The position numbers and the translations under genes are program-made. From DAOSEK01 sp035363095 (GTDB lineage Archaea; Nanobdellota; Nanobdellia; Woesearchaeales; UBA119): a DNA stretch of 12,709 bases. Where the stretch lies: positions 1 to 12,709 of the forward strand of contig DAOSEK010000026.1 of assembly GCA_035363095.1 (NCBI GenBank), read 5' to 3'. Of this stretch, positions 1-6,764 are shown one piece after another; the stretch's first letter is position 1; each line of letters opens with the position of its first letter. The notes under the pieces were generated by a model. It was not told the DNA's origin. It did not search any database and saw only the letters and a list, made by a program, of their open reading frames with translations.

Positions 1-1091
1 TAACATTTAATACATTTTGAATAATCAATCATTGCAATTTTTTTAGTAGTTCTATTAAAAGCTAACTCTTCAATTTTAATTGCTTTAACAGGACACATCT
101 CAACGCATTTTTTGCAGGCAACACATTTGAAAGTAGGAATAGGTTTTCTTGAAATGAAAAAGGATATTAATTTTCTAATTTTTTGTGGAAAAAAAATAGA
201 TATAACACTAGAACCCTTAATAGGTTTTTTAAAATTATTAACTCTTGGAATCTTTTCTCCTCTTAAGATAATCTTACTAAAATCAAGATTTCCCTTTTTA
301 TCAATTAATGAAGAGGAATTATTTCTTGCAACTTTATGAAGTGGTGTATTTTTGAATTTAATCAAATCTAAGATCACAAGGTCAAGTGCCAAAGCATCAT
401 CTGAAATCCCAATAAATCCCGTTTTTCTAAGACTTCCATTAGCAGGACCATTTCCTTGCATAGAAACAATAGCATCAATAATATTAATTTTAGGTTTTAT
501 AGTATTGTATATATCATAAATCAATCTACCAAAACTAACAGGGTTTGGGTGAATTGGATGCAAAAGTGCTTTAGTTTTTCCTGGAACAAACCCATAAAGA
601 TTTTTTACTGCTCCCGTATATGTCATAAGAGAATGGGTCTTTAATTTACAAAGATTTATAATAACATCAAATTCATTAATTCCCTTCCAAATGTGTTTAT
701 TATCCATCCCTTTAAATTCAACAATCTGTACATTATATCTGTTAATATCATCAATTAATTCAAGTTTTTTTAATACATCATAAGCCTTCACAAGCGCAGG
801 TGAGTCTCCAATAAAAATTTTGCAGTTTTTCTTCTTTAAAACATCAAATAATGCAATGATAAATTCTTTTTGTGAGATAGCATGGCTTTTAGCCTCCATA
901 TCACTTAAAAGGTTTGGTTTAATCAAAACCTTTTTTCTCATAATATCAGTTCCAATCTCTTCTAATCCCTTATTTATTATCTCTTTAATATCACAAATTT
1001 CATAGTTTTTACATTTTTTCAAGAACACTATGTTTTGTTTATCTTTTTTAATCTCATCTTCACTTGAATAATTATCAATTACAGACTCCAT
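1..1091 (-). CDS. DUF362 family iron-sulfur protein, 3' end cut by window edge
   Basis: The reading frame opens at an ATG (1089-1091) and runs 363 codons to the left edge without a stop. The body has the DUF362 pattern: VLIKPNLL near residue 60, a GDSP segment, NLCKLKTHSLMTYTGAVKN, and ISDDALALDL. It is followed by a C-terminal ferredoxin domain with Cys323, Cys326, Cys329 and Cys333 (CVACKKC then CP) and the start of a second cluster, CIKC at 360-363. The next codon begins TA; in related proteins a Tyr follows here, so I read the gene as continuing off the window rather than stopping. Such proteins are presumed cytoplasmic 2[4Fe-4S] electron-transfer proteins of unknown substrate. A GAGG ribosome site lies 8 bases before the ATG (CCTC at 1100-1103), which decides the start. 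It is transcribed away from the mscS-like gene. Family call is confident; biochemical role is unknown. Confidence 0.88.
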   Translation of the reverse strand, partial: MESVIDNYSSEDEIKKDKQNIVFLKKCKNYEICDIKEIINKGLEEIGTDIMRKKVLIKPNLLSDMEAKSHAISQKEFIIALFDVLKKKNCKIFIGDSPALVKAYDVLKKLELIDDINRYNVQIVEFKGMDNKHIWKGINEFDVIINLCKLKTHSLMTYTGAVKNLYGFVPGKTKALLHPIHPNPVSFGRLIYDIYNTIKPKINIIDAIVSMQGNGPANGSLRKTGFIGISDDALALDLVILDLIKFKNTPLHKVARNNSSSLIDKKGNLDFSKIILRGEKIPRVNNFKKPIKGSSVISIFFPQKIRKLISFFISRKPIPTFKCVACKKCVEMCPVKAIKIEELAFNRTTKKIAMIDYSKCIKC

Positions 1092-1135
1092 TTCATTTTC
1101 CTCATAATTTATCAACCATTAAAAATATCTATAAG

Positions 1136-1150
1136 TCTAAATATTTAAAA
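1136..1150 (-). promoter_or_regulatory. TATA box for the DUF362 gene
   Basis: Read on the minus strand this is a TTTTAAATATTTAGA-like box centred near 1143. It predicts transcription starting around 1117, giving a leader of about 25-30 bases that contains the GAGG ribosome site. Inferred from position and composition in AT-rich DNA. Confidence 0.45.
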
Positions 1151-1270
1151 AGTATTTAATCCTTTGTTTTTTCCTTTTCTCATATAATTCAATTTATTTC
1201 TTTAAAAAGAATAACCTCGAGAAATGATTAGATGCCTAAGGGATTTATTCTTAAGAGTGATTCACTTTAT

Positions 1271-1400
1271 TTCGTGAAATCCAGCTCATTTTGCATACTT
1301 TGGTATGGAGTCCGAAAGTTTGAATAGACCTATTCAGATAATGTTTAGCCTCGACTATCCTGAACATATCTAGGTATTTGTACTGAGGTTTTTCATTTCA
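1271..1400 (+). repeat. Repeat R, copy A (intergenic hairpin element)
   Basis: This stretch shares ordered blocks with five other intergenic stretches in the window: GTGAAATCCAG, TTGCATACTTTGG, CCGAAAGTTTGAATAGAC, CCTCGACTAT, and GAGGTTTTTCATTTCA at the end. The end forms a hairpin (arms 1370-1376 and 1381-1387, loop TTTG) directly before a T-tract. It ends about 37 bases before the TATA box of the mscS-like gene. A weaker relic may precede it at about 1211-1260, where AATAACCTCGA and an imperfect CCTAAG/CTTAAG hairpin recur. No reading frame fits it. Confidence 0.75.
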
Positions 1401-1436
1401 GTTTATGCTAAAAAAACTCTCAAAAATAACATTAAA

Positions 1437-1446
1437 TTTATAATAT
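1437..1446 (+). promoter_or_regulatory. TATA box for the mscS-like gene (leaderless)
   Basis: TTTATAATAT is centred about 26 bases before the ATG at 1468, and no ribosome binding site lies between them. The transcript probably begins at or next to the start codon. Confidence 0.55.
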
Positions 1447-1467
1447 CTCTGCAATTATACCCTATTT

Positions 1468-2118
1468 ATGGACAACCTAACAACTAATGCAAGTCCTGTA
1501 TCTATATTTGAAGGAGCATTTGCAAATATAGTAAATCAGTATGTAATTGCAATAGTAATACTTTTTAGTGGTTTTGTTTTGGGTAATTTGTTAGCAAAAC
1601 TTGTCAAAAAGATTCTTCATGAAGTTGAACTTAATAATTTCATTAAATCTGTTAGCAAAGTAGATTTAAAAATAGAAGAAATAATCAGTATGTTTGTTAA
1701 ATTTTTTGTATATTTTGTATTTGTAGTATATGTTTTAAACTATCTTAATCTCTCTACAATCATCATAAATGTATTGCTAATAGTGATTCTAATTGTAATA
1801 GGTTTCTCAGTAATAGTATCAGTAAGAAATTTTTTGCCTGATTTTTTAGCAGGCATGGCAATTTCTAGAAGAAAATTAATTTTTGAAGGAGATATTATAG
1901 AAATAGATGACATAATTGCAACTATTAAAAAAATAGACCCCACCTCAGTACAATTAATAACTAAAGATAATGAACTAATGTTTTATCCTGCATCACAATT
2001 TTTAAGAAAAAAACTAAAAATTTTGCCCTCAAAAAGAGAAGAACAACCGTTTACAAAGGATGAATTAGAAGAAGCCAATGAAAATAACGAAAAAAACAAA
2101 GATTTAAAAAAGGCTTAA
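1468..2118 (+). CDS. MscS-family small-conductance mechanosensitive channel, short form
   Basis: A 216-residue membrane protein. Three hydrophobic helices are visible at about residues 22-45, 72-94 and 95-118. The last runs into NFLPDFLAGMAISRR and then a small beta domain, EGDIIEIDDIIATIKKIDPTSVQLITKDNELMFYPASQFL. This matches the MscS pore-helix/beta-domain signature, in which the family usually reads (A)DFLAG, (V)GD.IEI, and G.V..I..RST.L.T.D..L...PNS. The C-terminal alpha/beta cage of E. coli MscS is absent and is replaced by about 30 charged residues, so this is a minimal member. Family role: gated ion release on membrane tension; channel activity here is inferred. The start is the first ATG after a well-placed TATA box. 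The acidic protein gene follows after 31 bases, probably co-transcribed. Confidence 0.8.
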   Translation: MDNLTTNASPVSIFEGAFANIVNQYVIAIVILFSGFVLGNLLAKLVKKILHEVELNNFIKSVSKVDLKIEEIISMFVKFFVYFVFVVYVLNYLNLSTIIINVLLIVILIVIGFSVIVSVRNFLPDFLAGMAISRRKLIFEGDIIEIDDIIATIKKIDPTSVQLITKDNELMFYPASQFLRKKLKILPSKREEQPFTKDELEEANENNEKNKDLKKA

Positions 2119-2132
2119 GATACCCAATAATT

Positions 2133-2140
2133 TAGGAGGG
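2133..2140 (+). promoter_or_regulatory. Strong Shine-Dalgarno site for the acidic protein gene
   Basis: A purine run containing GGAGGGG stands about 10 bases before the ATG at 2150. It contrasts with the leaderless gene upstream and supports internal translation starting on a shared transcript. Confidence 0.6.
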
Positions 2141-2149
2141 GATATTCAA

Positions 2150-2416
2150 ATGGCACTAGAAGAAAATAATGAATTTTTTGAAGAAGATGATGCTGAAGAT
2201 ATGACAAAAGATGACCTTTTGTATGAGGCGCATCTAAAGGTCGATGCACTAATCGAGCTTTTAGTAAACAAAAAATTAATTACAGAAGAAGAGTATAACG
2301 ATGTTTATGAAAAGCTTTTAAGTGAGGATCTTCAAGAGGATGCAGAAGATGACTTAGAGGAAGAATCCGATGATGATTCCGATGAAGACTCCGAAGATGA
2401 TTCTTCACAAGATTAA
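2150..2416 (+). CDS. Small highly acidic protein with a SHOCT-like helical motif
   Basis: An 88-residue hypothetical protein. Residues 1-20 and about 58-88 are almost all Glu, Asp and Ser, ending in a run of about 25 acidic/Ser residues. The middle (about 24-57) is a predicted helical pair, containing VDALIELLVNKKLITEEEYNDVYEKLL. The pattern of leucines followed by LITEEEY...LL resembles SHOCT/short oligomerisation motifs; this is my pattern reading, not a search result. It has no signal peptide or membrane segment. It has its own strong ribosome site and lies 31 bases after the channel gene. That suggests a partner or cytoplasmic regulator of the channel, but function is unknown. A mostly T stretch after the stop may end the transcript. 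Confidence 0.7.
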   Translation: MALEENNEFFEEDDAEDMTKDDLLYEAHLKVDALIELLVNKKLITEEEYNDVYEKLLSEDLQEDAEDDLEEESDDDSDEDSEDDSSQD

Positions 2417-2423
2417 AGAACTA

Positions 2424-2456
2424 AATATTTTCTATTTATTTTCTATTTTTTTATTA
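2424..2456 (+). terminator. T-rich stretch after the mscS-like/acidic protein operon
   Basis: Several T-runs, including seven T in a row, follow within 40 bases of the stop codon with no hairpin. Archaeal polymerase can stop at T-tracts alone. Such runs are common in AT-rich DNA, so this is a weak call. Confidence 0.35.
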
Positions 2457-2722
2457 AATTCTTCTAGTTTAAATTAAAAAGGTTTTTAAACTTGTTAATC
2501 TTATAATTCCTATGCCTTAAAAAGTCTCAATTTTTATTAATCAAAGTTGCTTTTATACTCTTGGACTTTTAAGTACATACCCTTAAAACCTAAAACTAAC
2601 AGCCTTTGAAGATAGTAAATCACAAATTTAGTTGTATTTTGTTATAAAATCATCATTTTTTATCGTTTTTTATTTTTCATAACTTATCCGCAAATAAAAA
2701 TAAAAATTTATGTAAAGATATA
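2457..2722. other. Intergenic stretch with no recognisable gene
   Basis: AT-rich DNA between the acidic protein gene and the PEP-synthase-like gene. It holds a TATA-like TTTTTAAAC near 2482-2490 that could start a short RNA, but no conserved structure, RNA gene, repeat R copy or long frame is visible. Confidence 0.5.
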
Positions 2723-2733
2723 CTTTAAATATT
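2723..2733 (+). promoter_or_regulatory. TATA box for the PEP-synthase-like gene
   Basis: CTTTAAATATT predicts transcription starting near 2753-2757. That is downstream of the ATG at 2743 and upstream of the GAGGTG ribosome site at 2780-2785. It is part of the case for the TTG start at 2794. Confidence 0.45.
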
Positions 2734-2793
2734 AGTTAAAATATGTATTTTTTAATATTTAAGCGTGTTGTAACATTAAGAGGTGTTAATAAC

Positions 2794-4146
2794 TTGTCGA
2801 TTGTATGGTTATCAAAAAATGCAGTATTAAAGCCAGAAGAAGTGGGAGTTAAAGCAATAAAATTTCTAAGGTTGATAAAAGAAGGGCTACCTATTCCTTC
2901 AGGATTTTGTATAAGTGGATCTTCGTTTGAAGAATATCTAAAACAATCAAAAACAGCAGATTTCATTGTAAGTCAGCTTTTTTTTGGAAAAAATACTGAT
3001 ATTTTAAAACTTTCAAACCAAATCTCTTGGCTTATTTCAAATTCAAGACTTAAGGATTCACTTTTAAATGAAATAGAAGAGAATTATGAGGCCTTAGGAA
3101 TAAACGAAAGAAAAAATCTCAAAGTAGAAGATCTAATCTGGACTGGCAAGGAAACCAATGTATCTATAAGGCCTTCTCTAAATGATTCTAGCTTTAGTAT
3201 ATCTTTTCCCAATATAAATTGTATGCGTAGCATAAAAAACATAGAACGTGCAATAATGCTTTTATACGCCTCGATGTTTTCTAAAGACTCTCTTGAATAT
3301 ATTAAAGCAAAACAAAAAATACCCAACATATCAATAATTATACAACAAACAATTATCCCAAAAAAAGCAGGATTTTGTTCTTTTAAAAAGGGCGAATCCA
3401 TAAAAATTTATTCTAATTTTGGTGCAAGTGATTCAATAAAAAACGGAGAAGTTTATCCTGACATATTTGAGATTGACCAAAGTATTTTCAAAATAATAGG
3501 CCGGAAAATTTCCTCAAAAAATGTTGCTTATCTATTTGATAAAACTGATGGAAATATAAAAAGAATATCAATCCCTCTTTCTGAAAGAAACGAAGAGTCA
3601 TTATCAACAATTGAAATATCAAGAGTATATAATACCTGTAAAAGATTACAAGAATCAATAAACAATAATTTCTCCTTTGAATGGACAATAAACGATTATG
3701 GAATATGGATATTAAACTATGAGGTGAAGGAAATGGAAGATCAAGATGTTTTTCAAATTATAGGAAAGAATGAAGAAAGTGAAAAAGAAAATGTTGAACC
3801 TAAAAAATATGGCGACACAATAGTATATAATGAAGAAAAAGAGCCTGAAAAAATAAAGCTTTTTCAAAATGAAGAGAATCCAATTCAAGACAACAACAAG
3901 AAAACCTATCAAGATGAAGATAAAACTGCTCAAATAAGCGAATCAGTTCAGGAAACTAAACAATATCATCAAGTTCAAAAAGAACAAATACTAAATGAAA
4001 AACTCAATGAAAAAAATTTGGAATTTAGCCAAGAATTAAAACAAGCATTCCAAAACGCAATAGATAAATTCTCAAAAATAAATCCGCATTTAAAAGACAT
4101 GCTATTGCTTTTTGAACAAGAGGTTAAAGAAAATCTTAAGAAATAG
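2794..4146 (+). CDS. Orphan PEP synthase/PPDK ATP-binding (N-terminal) domain protein with coiled-coil tail
   Basis: A 450-residue protein from the TTG at 2794; the frame is open back to an ATG at 2743. I prefer TTG because GAGGTG stands 8 bases before it and the predicted protein then starts LSIVWLSK, like PEP synthases. Residues 1-310 follow the PPDK_N ATP-grasp layout: GLPIPSGFCIS, VSIRPS (Arg126, where active enzymes have VAVRSS), ASMFS, IIQQTI, a shortened GFCSF, GEVYPD, and FEW with Glu296. The glycine loop GGKGAN is degenerate (GVKAIK) and the family's LQ.RP end reads ILNYEV. The swivelling phosphohistidine and PEP/pyruvate domains are absent. They are replaced by about 140 charged, Gln/Lys/Glu-rich residues, probably coiled coil. 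PEP synthesis is therefore impossible from this chain alone; it may bind nucleotide as a regulatory or partner protein. The fold call is good; the function is unknown. Confidence 0.75.
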   Translation: MSIVWLSKNAVLKPEEVGVKAIKFLRLIKEGLPIPSGFCISGSSFEEYLKQSKTADFIVSQLFFGKNTDILKLSNQISWLISNSRLKDSLLNEIEENYEALGINERKNLKVEDLIWTGKETNVSIRPSLNDSSFSISFPNINCMRSIKNIERAIMLLYASMFSKDSLEYIKAKQKIPNISIIIQQTIIPKKAGFCSFKKGESIKIYSNFGASDSIKNGEVYPDIFEIDQSIFKIIGRKISSKNVAYLFDKTDGNIKRISIPLSERNEESLSTIEISRVYNTCKRLQESINNNFSFEWTINDYGIWILNYEVKEMEDQDVFQIIGKNEESEKENVEPKKYGDTIVYNEEKEPEKIKLFQNEENPIQDNNKKTYQDEDKTAQISESVQETKQYHQVQKEQILNEKLNEKNLEFSQELKQAFQNAIDKFSKINPHLKDMLLLFEQEVKENLKK

Positions 4147-4206
4147 AAATCTGATGTATTTGGCTTTATATGGTTATAATAAAAATCATATTTCTTTAAA
4201 ATCTAG

Positions 4207-5313
4207 TCATGGCATTGCTTTTTTTATCCTGAGAATAATTCTACTAAGGCTTTTATGTACATAAATCTTAGTAGAAAAATCACAATTCCATCCAGATTCT
4301 TTGATAATTCTTTTCCAATCAGCAAAACTTGGAAAAATCATTACAATGTTTGAAGTATTCTCTTTAATCTTTTCTAGAAATTTAATATAGAATAAGTTTA
4401 TTCCCAACATACTAGAATTCTTCTTATCAATACTTTTTGCATAATTACTCTTCAAGGTGCAATTCTTTCCATAGGGGGGGTCAGTAACTACTAAATCATA
4501 TTTTCCTCTAACCTTGAAAGCATCTCCTAATTTAACCTTTGCTTTAATACCTAAATCAAATAGATTTTTTTTACTTTTCTCAATCATAATCTCATCGCAA
4601 TCAGTTCCATATGTTTCAAACCCAAGCAAGGCAGATTCAATTATTATCCCACCACTTCCACAAAATGGGTCAATCAATTTCCCAGTAGTTTTTCCAGAAA
4701 TATTTATACAAGCCCTTGCAATCTTAGGATGGACCCCTGTTGGGTGAAAGCCTGACCTTTTAATTGGTCTTCTTAATTCAAGGTTTTCTCTCTCCCATAT
4801 TTTTTTTAAAAAAATAATCGTTTTATTAAACTTAATAGCTTCAATAGCAGTTTTAGCTTTTAACAAATTAACCTTTGGTTTTATGCCCAAACTTTGCATG
4901 CAATCCCAGATTGACCCACCAATCTCTCTTTCTGATACTCCCTTTAACCCTTTGCAAAAACCTTCTTTTTTTCTAAATGAAAAGTCTTTCTCAAAAACCT
5001 TTTTCCAATCAAAGTTGGCAATCTCCAAACTCAAATCTTTAGTGTCTTTTGCAGAAAAAAGGTATAAATAGCCAGCTCTTGAAAACGCTAGCCTTTTAAG
5101 ATTATTAAGAATTAAAGGAGACGAATCAAATTCTTTTTTCAAGCCTTCTTTTATCCTTTTTATTTCAATTAAAGCATGTTTATTATCTACTATAATTGGC
5201 TTACCTATAAGGAGTCTTAATTCCTCTAATGCAAGCTTTTCATTTGACATATCAAGCTCTAATACAACGATTTGAGAGTTTGTTGTTGTGCCTATTCTCA
5301 TTTTGATTGTCAC
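4207..5313 (-). CDS. THUMP-domain tRNA guanosine N2-methyltransferase (Trm-G10/Trm11 type)
   Basis: A protein of 368 residues from a GTG at 5313. An ATG four codons later (5299-5301) is an equally good start, since GTGA then sits 9 bases before it. The N-terminal about 160 residues are THUMP-like (tRNA-binding). The C-terminal half is a Rossmann methyltransferase: FHPTGVHPKIARACINI leads into the S-adenosylmethionine loop DPFCGSGG (215-222). YGTDCDEIMIEKSKKNL is the acidic loop after strand 2, and DPPYG (278-282) is the N2-guanosine catalytic motif. The expected reaction is transfer of one or two methyl groups to the N2 of tRNA G10, as in archaeal PAB1283. Trm14 (position 6) is the main alternative; the FHP..V.PK.ARA segment before the fold favours the G10 type. 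It is convergent with the PEP-synthase-like gene, leaving 60 bases between their stops. Confidence 0.85.
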   Translation of the reverse strand: MTIKMRIGTTTNSQIVVLELDMSNEKLALEELRLLIGKPIIVDNKHALIEIKRIKEGLKKEFDSSPLILNNLKRLAFSRAGYLYLFSAKDTKDLSLEIANFDWKKVFEKDFSFRKKEGFCKGLKGVSEREIGGSIWDCMQSLGIKPKVNLLKAKTAIEAIKFNKTIIFLKKIWERENLELRRPIKRSGFHPTGVHPKIARACINISGKTTGKLIDPFCGSGGIIIESALLGFETYGTDCDEIMIEKSKKNLFDLGIKAKVKLGDAFKVRGKYDLVVTDPPYGKNCTLKSNYAKSIDKKNSSMLGINLFYIKFLEKIKENTSNIVMIFPSFADWKRIIKESGWNCDFSTKIYVHKSLSRIILRIKKAMP

Positions 5314-5385
5314 TTAATCTATTTTATCTTCTCATACATTCTCCCAATGCTTTCTTAGTTAATTGTGAGGTCATCTAAGAATTTC

Positions 5386-5402
5386 TTTTTAAATATTTAA
5401 GC
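5386..5402 (-). promoter_or_regulatory. TATA box for the tRNA methyltransferase gene
   Basis: On the minus strand the stretch reads CTTAAATATTTAAAAAG. It predicts a start near 5367 and a leader of about 55 bases. No strong ribosome site precedes the GTG at 5313. Confidence 0.45.
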
Positions 5403-5618
5403 TAATTGTTTTTTTCTAAAAAATAATACTTTTTAAGAGAGATTTTCTAAAGACAACTTATTTTTTTAATATCATATTTCAAAAAAATACAATCTAAATA
5501 TTTTTCGAATGATCTTAATAAGACTATTGTGGCTCTGTGATGAATATTGTATGTATATTTTCTAGATTTTTTGAAGTTTTTTTAAGGTTTTTCATTTCAA
5601 TAAGATTTTTCCATAAAC

Positions 5619-5627
5619 TTTTATATA
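5619..5627 (+). promoter_or_regulatory. TATA box for alaX
   Basis: TTTTATATA predicts transcription from about 5648-5652, giving a leader of about 100 bases. This is long for a genome in which other genes look leaderless. Three direct repeats overlap the predicted start. Confidence 0.5.
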
Positions 5628-5633
5628 GGTACA

Positions 5634-5674
5634 AATTAAGCATAGTAAACACGAATTAAGCATGAATTAAGCAT
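5634..5674 (+). repeat. Three direct repeats AATTAAGCAT across the alaX transcription start
   Basis: Perfect AATTAAGCAT copies lie at 5634-5643, 5654-5663 and 5665-5674, spaced 20 and 11 bases start to start. They lie just downstream of the TATA box and overlap the predicted start and early leader. This is where an archaeal repressor would block transcription, so they are candidate operators. The DNA is AT-rich, but a 10-base motif three times in 41 bases is unlikely to be chance. Confidence 0.45.
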
Positions 5675-5742
5675 GACTTAAACTTAAATTTTAATATTAA
5701 TATGAATTAGGAAAACTAATTAGGAGAAACTAGAATATTAAA

Positions 5743-5747
5743 GGGAG
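5743..5747 (+). promoter_or_regulatory. Shine-Dalgarno site of alaX
   Basis: GGGAG lies 5 bases before the ATG at 5753 and fixes that start. Confidence 0.6.
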
Positions 5748-5752
5748 AAAAA

Positions 5753-6412
5753 ATGCCAACAAAAAAACTATTTTGGGAAGACCCATACATTAAAGAGTGC
5801 ACCTCAAAAATCACAAAAATTCAAGATGGTAGAATCTATCTTGATCAAACCATATTCTACGCATTCTCAGGGGGGCAGGAATCTGATGCTGGACAAATTC
5901 AAGGTGCTAAAGTAATAGAAGCTAAAAAAGAAATTGATGATATCTCTTATTTACTAGACCCAAACAATCAAATACTAAGCACTTTCAAGCTAGGAGATAC
6001 AGTCAATGTAGAGATTGATTGGGAAAAACGCTTTAGAATTATGAGGCTTCATAGCACAGCACACATAGTATTTAGGCTTTTAGAAGTAAAATTTAATATT
6101 AAAGATGTGATAGGCTCAAACATAACATCAGATAAGGCAAGACTTGACTTCTTGTATCCTGAAAACATGAGCCCTTACCTTGAAGATATTTTGAACTCTA
6201 CAAAAAAGCTAATTCAATCAAATCTTCCAATAAAAACATATTATGATGAAATTGACAATTCAAAAAGAGTTTGGCAACTTGCAGATTTTCCTGATTGGAA
6301 GATGTTTTGTGCTGGCACTCATGTAAAATCAACAGGTGAAATAGGGGAGATTATACTAAAAAGAAAAAATATCGGACAAGGAAAAGAGAGAATAGAAATA
6401 ATATTAATTTAA
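5753..6412 (+). CDS. alaX: AlaX-M type alanyl-tRNA editing protein
   Basis: A 219-residue free-standing homologue of the AlaRS editing domain. It hydrolyses Ser-tRNA-Ala (and possibly Gly-tRNA-Ala) in trans. All four zinc ligands are present: His100 and His104 in HSTAH, Cys186 and His190 in CAGTH. The SGGQ glycine motif (39-42) and the length match the AlaX-M class (Pyrococcus AlaX-M is about 216 residues) rather than the short AlaX-S, which lacks the N-terminal barrel. The start is fixed by GGGAG 5 bases upstream. It faces its cis-editing counterpart alaS, with 345 bases and repeat copy B between the stops. The chain is complete and looks functional. Confidence 0.92.
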   Translation: MPTKKLFWEDPYIKECTSKITKIQDGRIYLDQTIFYAFSGGQESDAGQIQGAKVIEAKKEIDDISYLLDPNNQILSTFKLGDTVNVEIDWEKRFRIMRLHSTAHIVFRLLEVKFNIKDVIGSNITSDKARLDFLYPENMSPYLEDILNSTKKLIQSNLPIKTYYDEIDNSKRVWQLADFPDWKMFCAGTHVKSTGEIGEIILKRKNIGQGKERIEIILI

Positions 6413-6508
6413 TTTAGTAATACCTAAAAGAACTTTTATAACACACTTTTGATAAATAAAAAGGAAAACATTCTAAGTTACACCCAAGAAATCCTTTGTC
6501 TTTTATTT

Positions 6509-6764
6509 CATGAATCCATGATTTTGCATACTTTTGTCAATAGAAAAGCATACCTCGTGTTTCAACAAGAGGATTCGGTACACTTTTCAGTAATCAACAA
6601 CCTAGCTGAATACAGCGCATGCTTTTATATTACCAACATACTCGACCCTTTAGGGTGAGGTTGTTGATTTTTCAAGCCAAAAGTTTGAATATACGGATCC
6701 ATGCAAGGATTAACCTCGATTATTCACGAAAAATCTTGGCATTTAGGCCGAGGTTTTTCATTTG
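6509..6764 (+). repeat. Repeat R, copy B, with module M nested inside it
   Basis: The first block of R (CATGAATCC...TTTTGCATACTTTTG, 6509-6536) is separated from the remainder (TTCAAGCCAAAAGTTTGAAT onward, 6671-6764) by module M. The R end shows AACCTCG, a small TTCACGAA hairpin, then arms 6735-6740 and 6745-6750 around ATTTA/ATTT, and five T. On the minus strand the same hairpin is also followed by five T (AAAAA at 6729-6733), so it could end both convergent transcripts, alaX and alaS. The alaS stop codon (6758-6760) lies within the conserved tail TTTTTCATTT. Confidence 0.75.
6539..6670 (+). repeat. Module M, copy 1 (long inverted repeat element)
   Basis: This stretch matches 9891-10042 over its whole length. 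Shared blocks are AATAGAAAAG, GTAATCAACAACCT, GCTTTTATATTACCAACAT, and GAGGTTGTTGATTT. A perfect 12-base inverted repeat (6592-6603 with 6658-6669) encloses 54 bases, and a smaller hairpin, ACCCT-TT-AGGGT, stands just inside the right arm. A 69-residue reading frame (6449-6658) crosses it but starts outside the shared part, so I do not call a gene. Confidence 0.7.

Larger units (their letters stand above)
5403..5752. other. Divergent intergenic region between the G10 methyltransferase gene and alaX
   Basis: It holds both promoters and the leader of alaX. A lone AAGGTTTTTCATTTCAA at about 5585-5601 resembles the last 15 bases of repeat R, but the rest of that element is not recognisable upstream. 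No further gene is seen. Confidence 0.5.

Noticed and set aside
112..1005. Plus-strand frames of 61-75 codons over the left gene
   Set aside because: They are opposite to the DUF362 gene, which has intact motifs through all of this stretch.
2743..2793. ATG at 2743 as start of the PEP-synthase-like protein
   Set aside because: The TATA box at 2723-2733 would start transcription downstream of this ATG, no ribosome site precedes it, and family proteins begin close to the TTG at 2794, which has GAGGTG upstream.
5525..5580. A possible C/D box small RNA, because GTGATGAA resembles a C box
   Set aside because: No CTGA D box at a suitable distance and no terminal stem.
6449..6658. A 69-residue frame through module M
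   Set aside because: The start codon lies outside the part shared with the other M copy, no ribosome site is visible, and the homologous frame in copy 2 is shifted. Kept only as a finding on codon-position bias.
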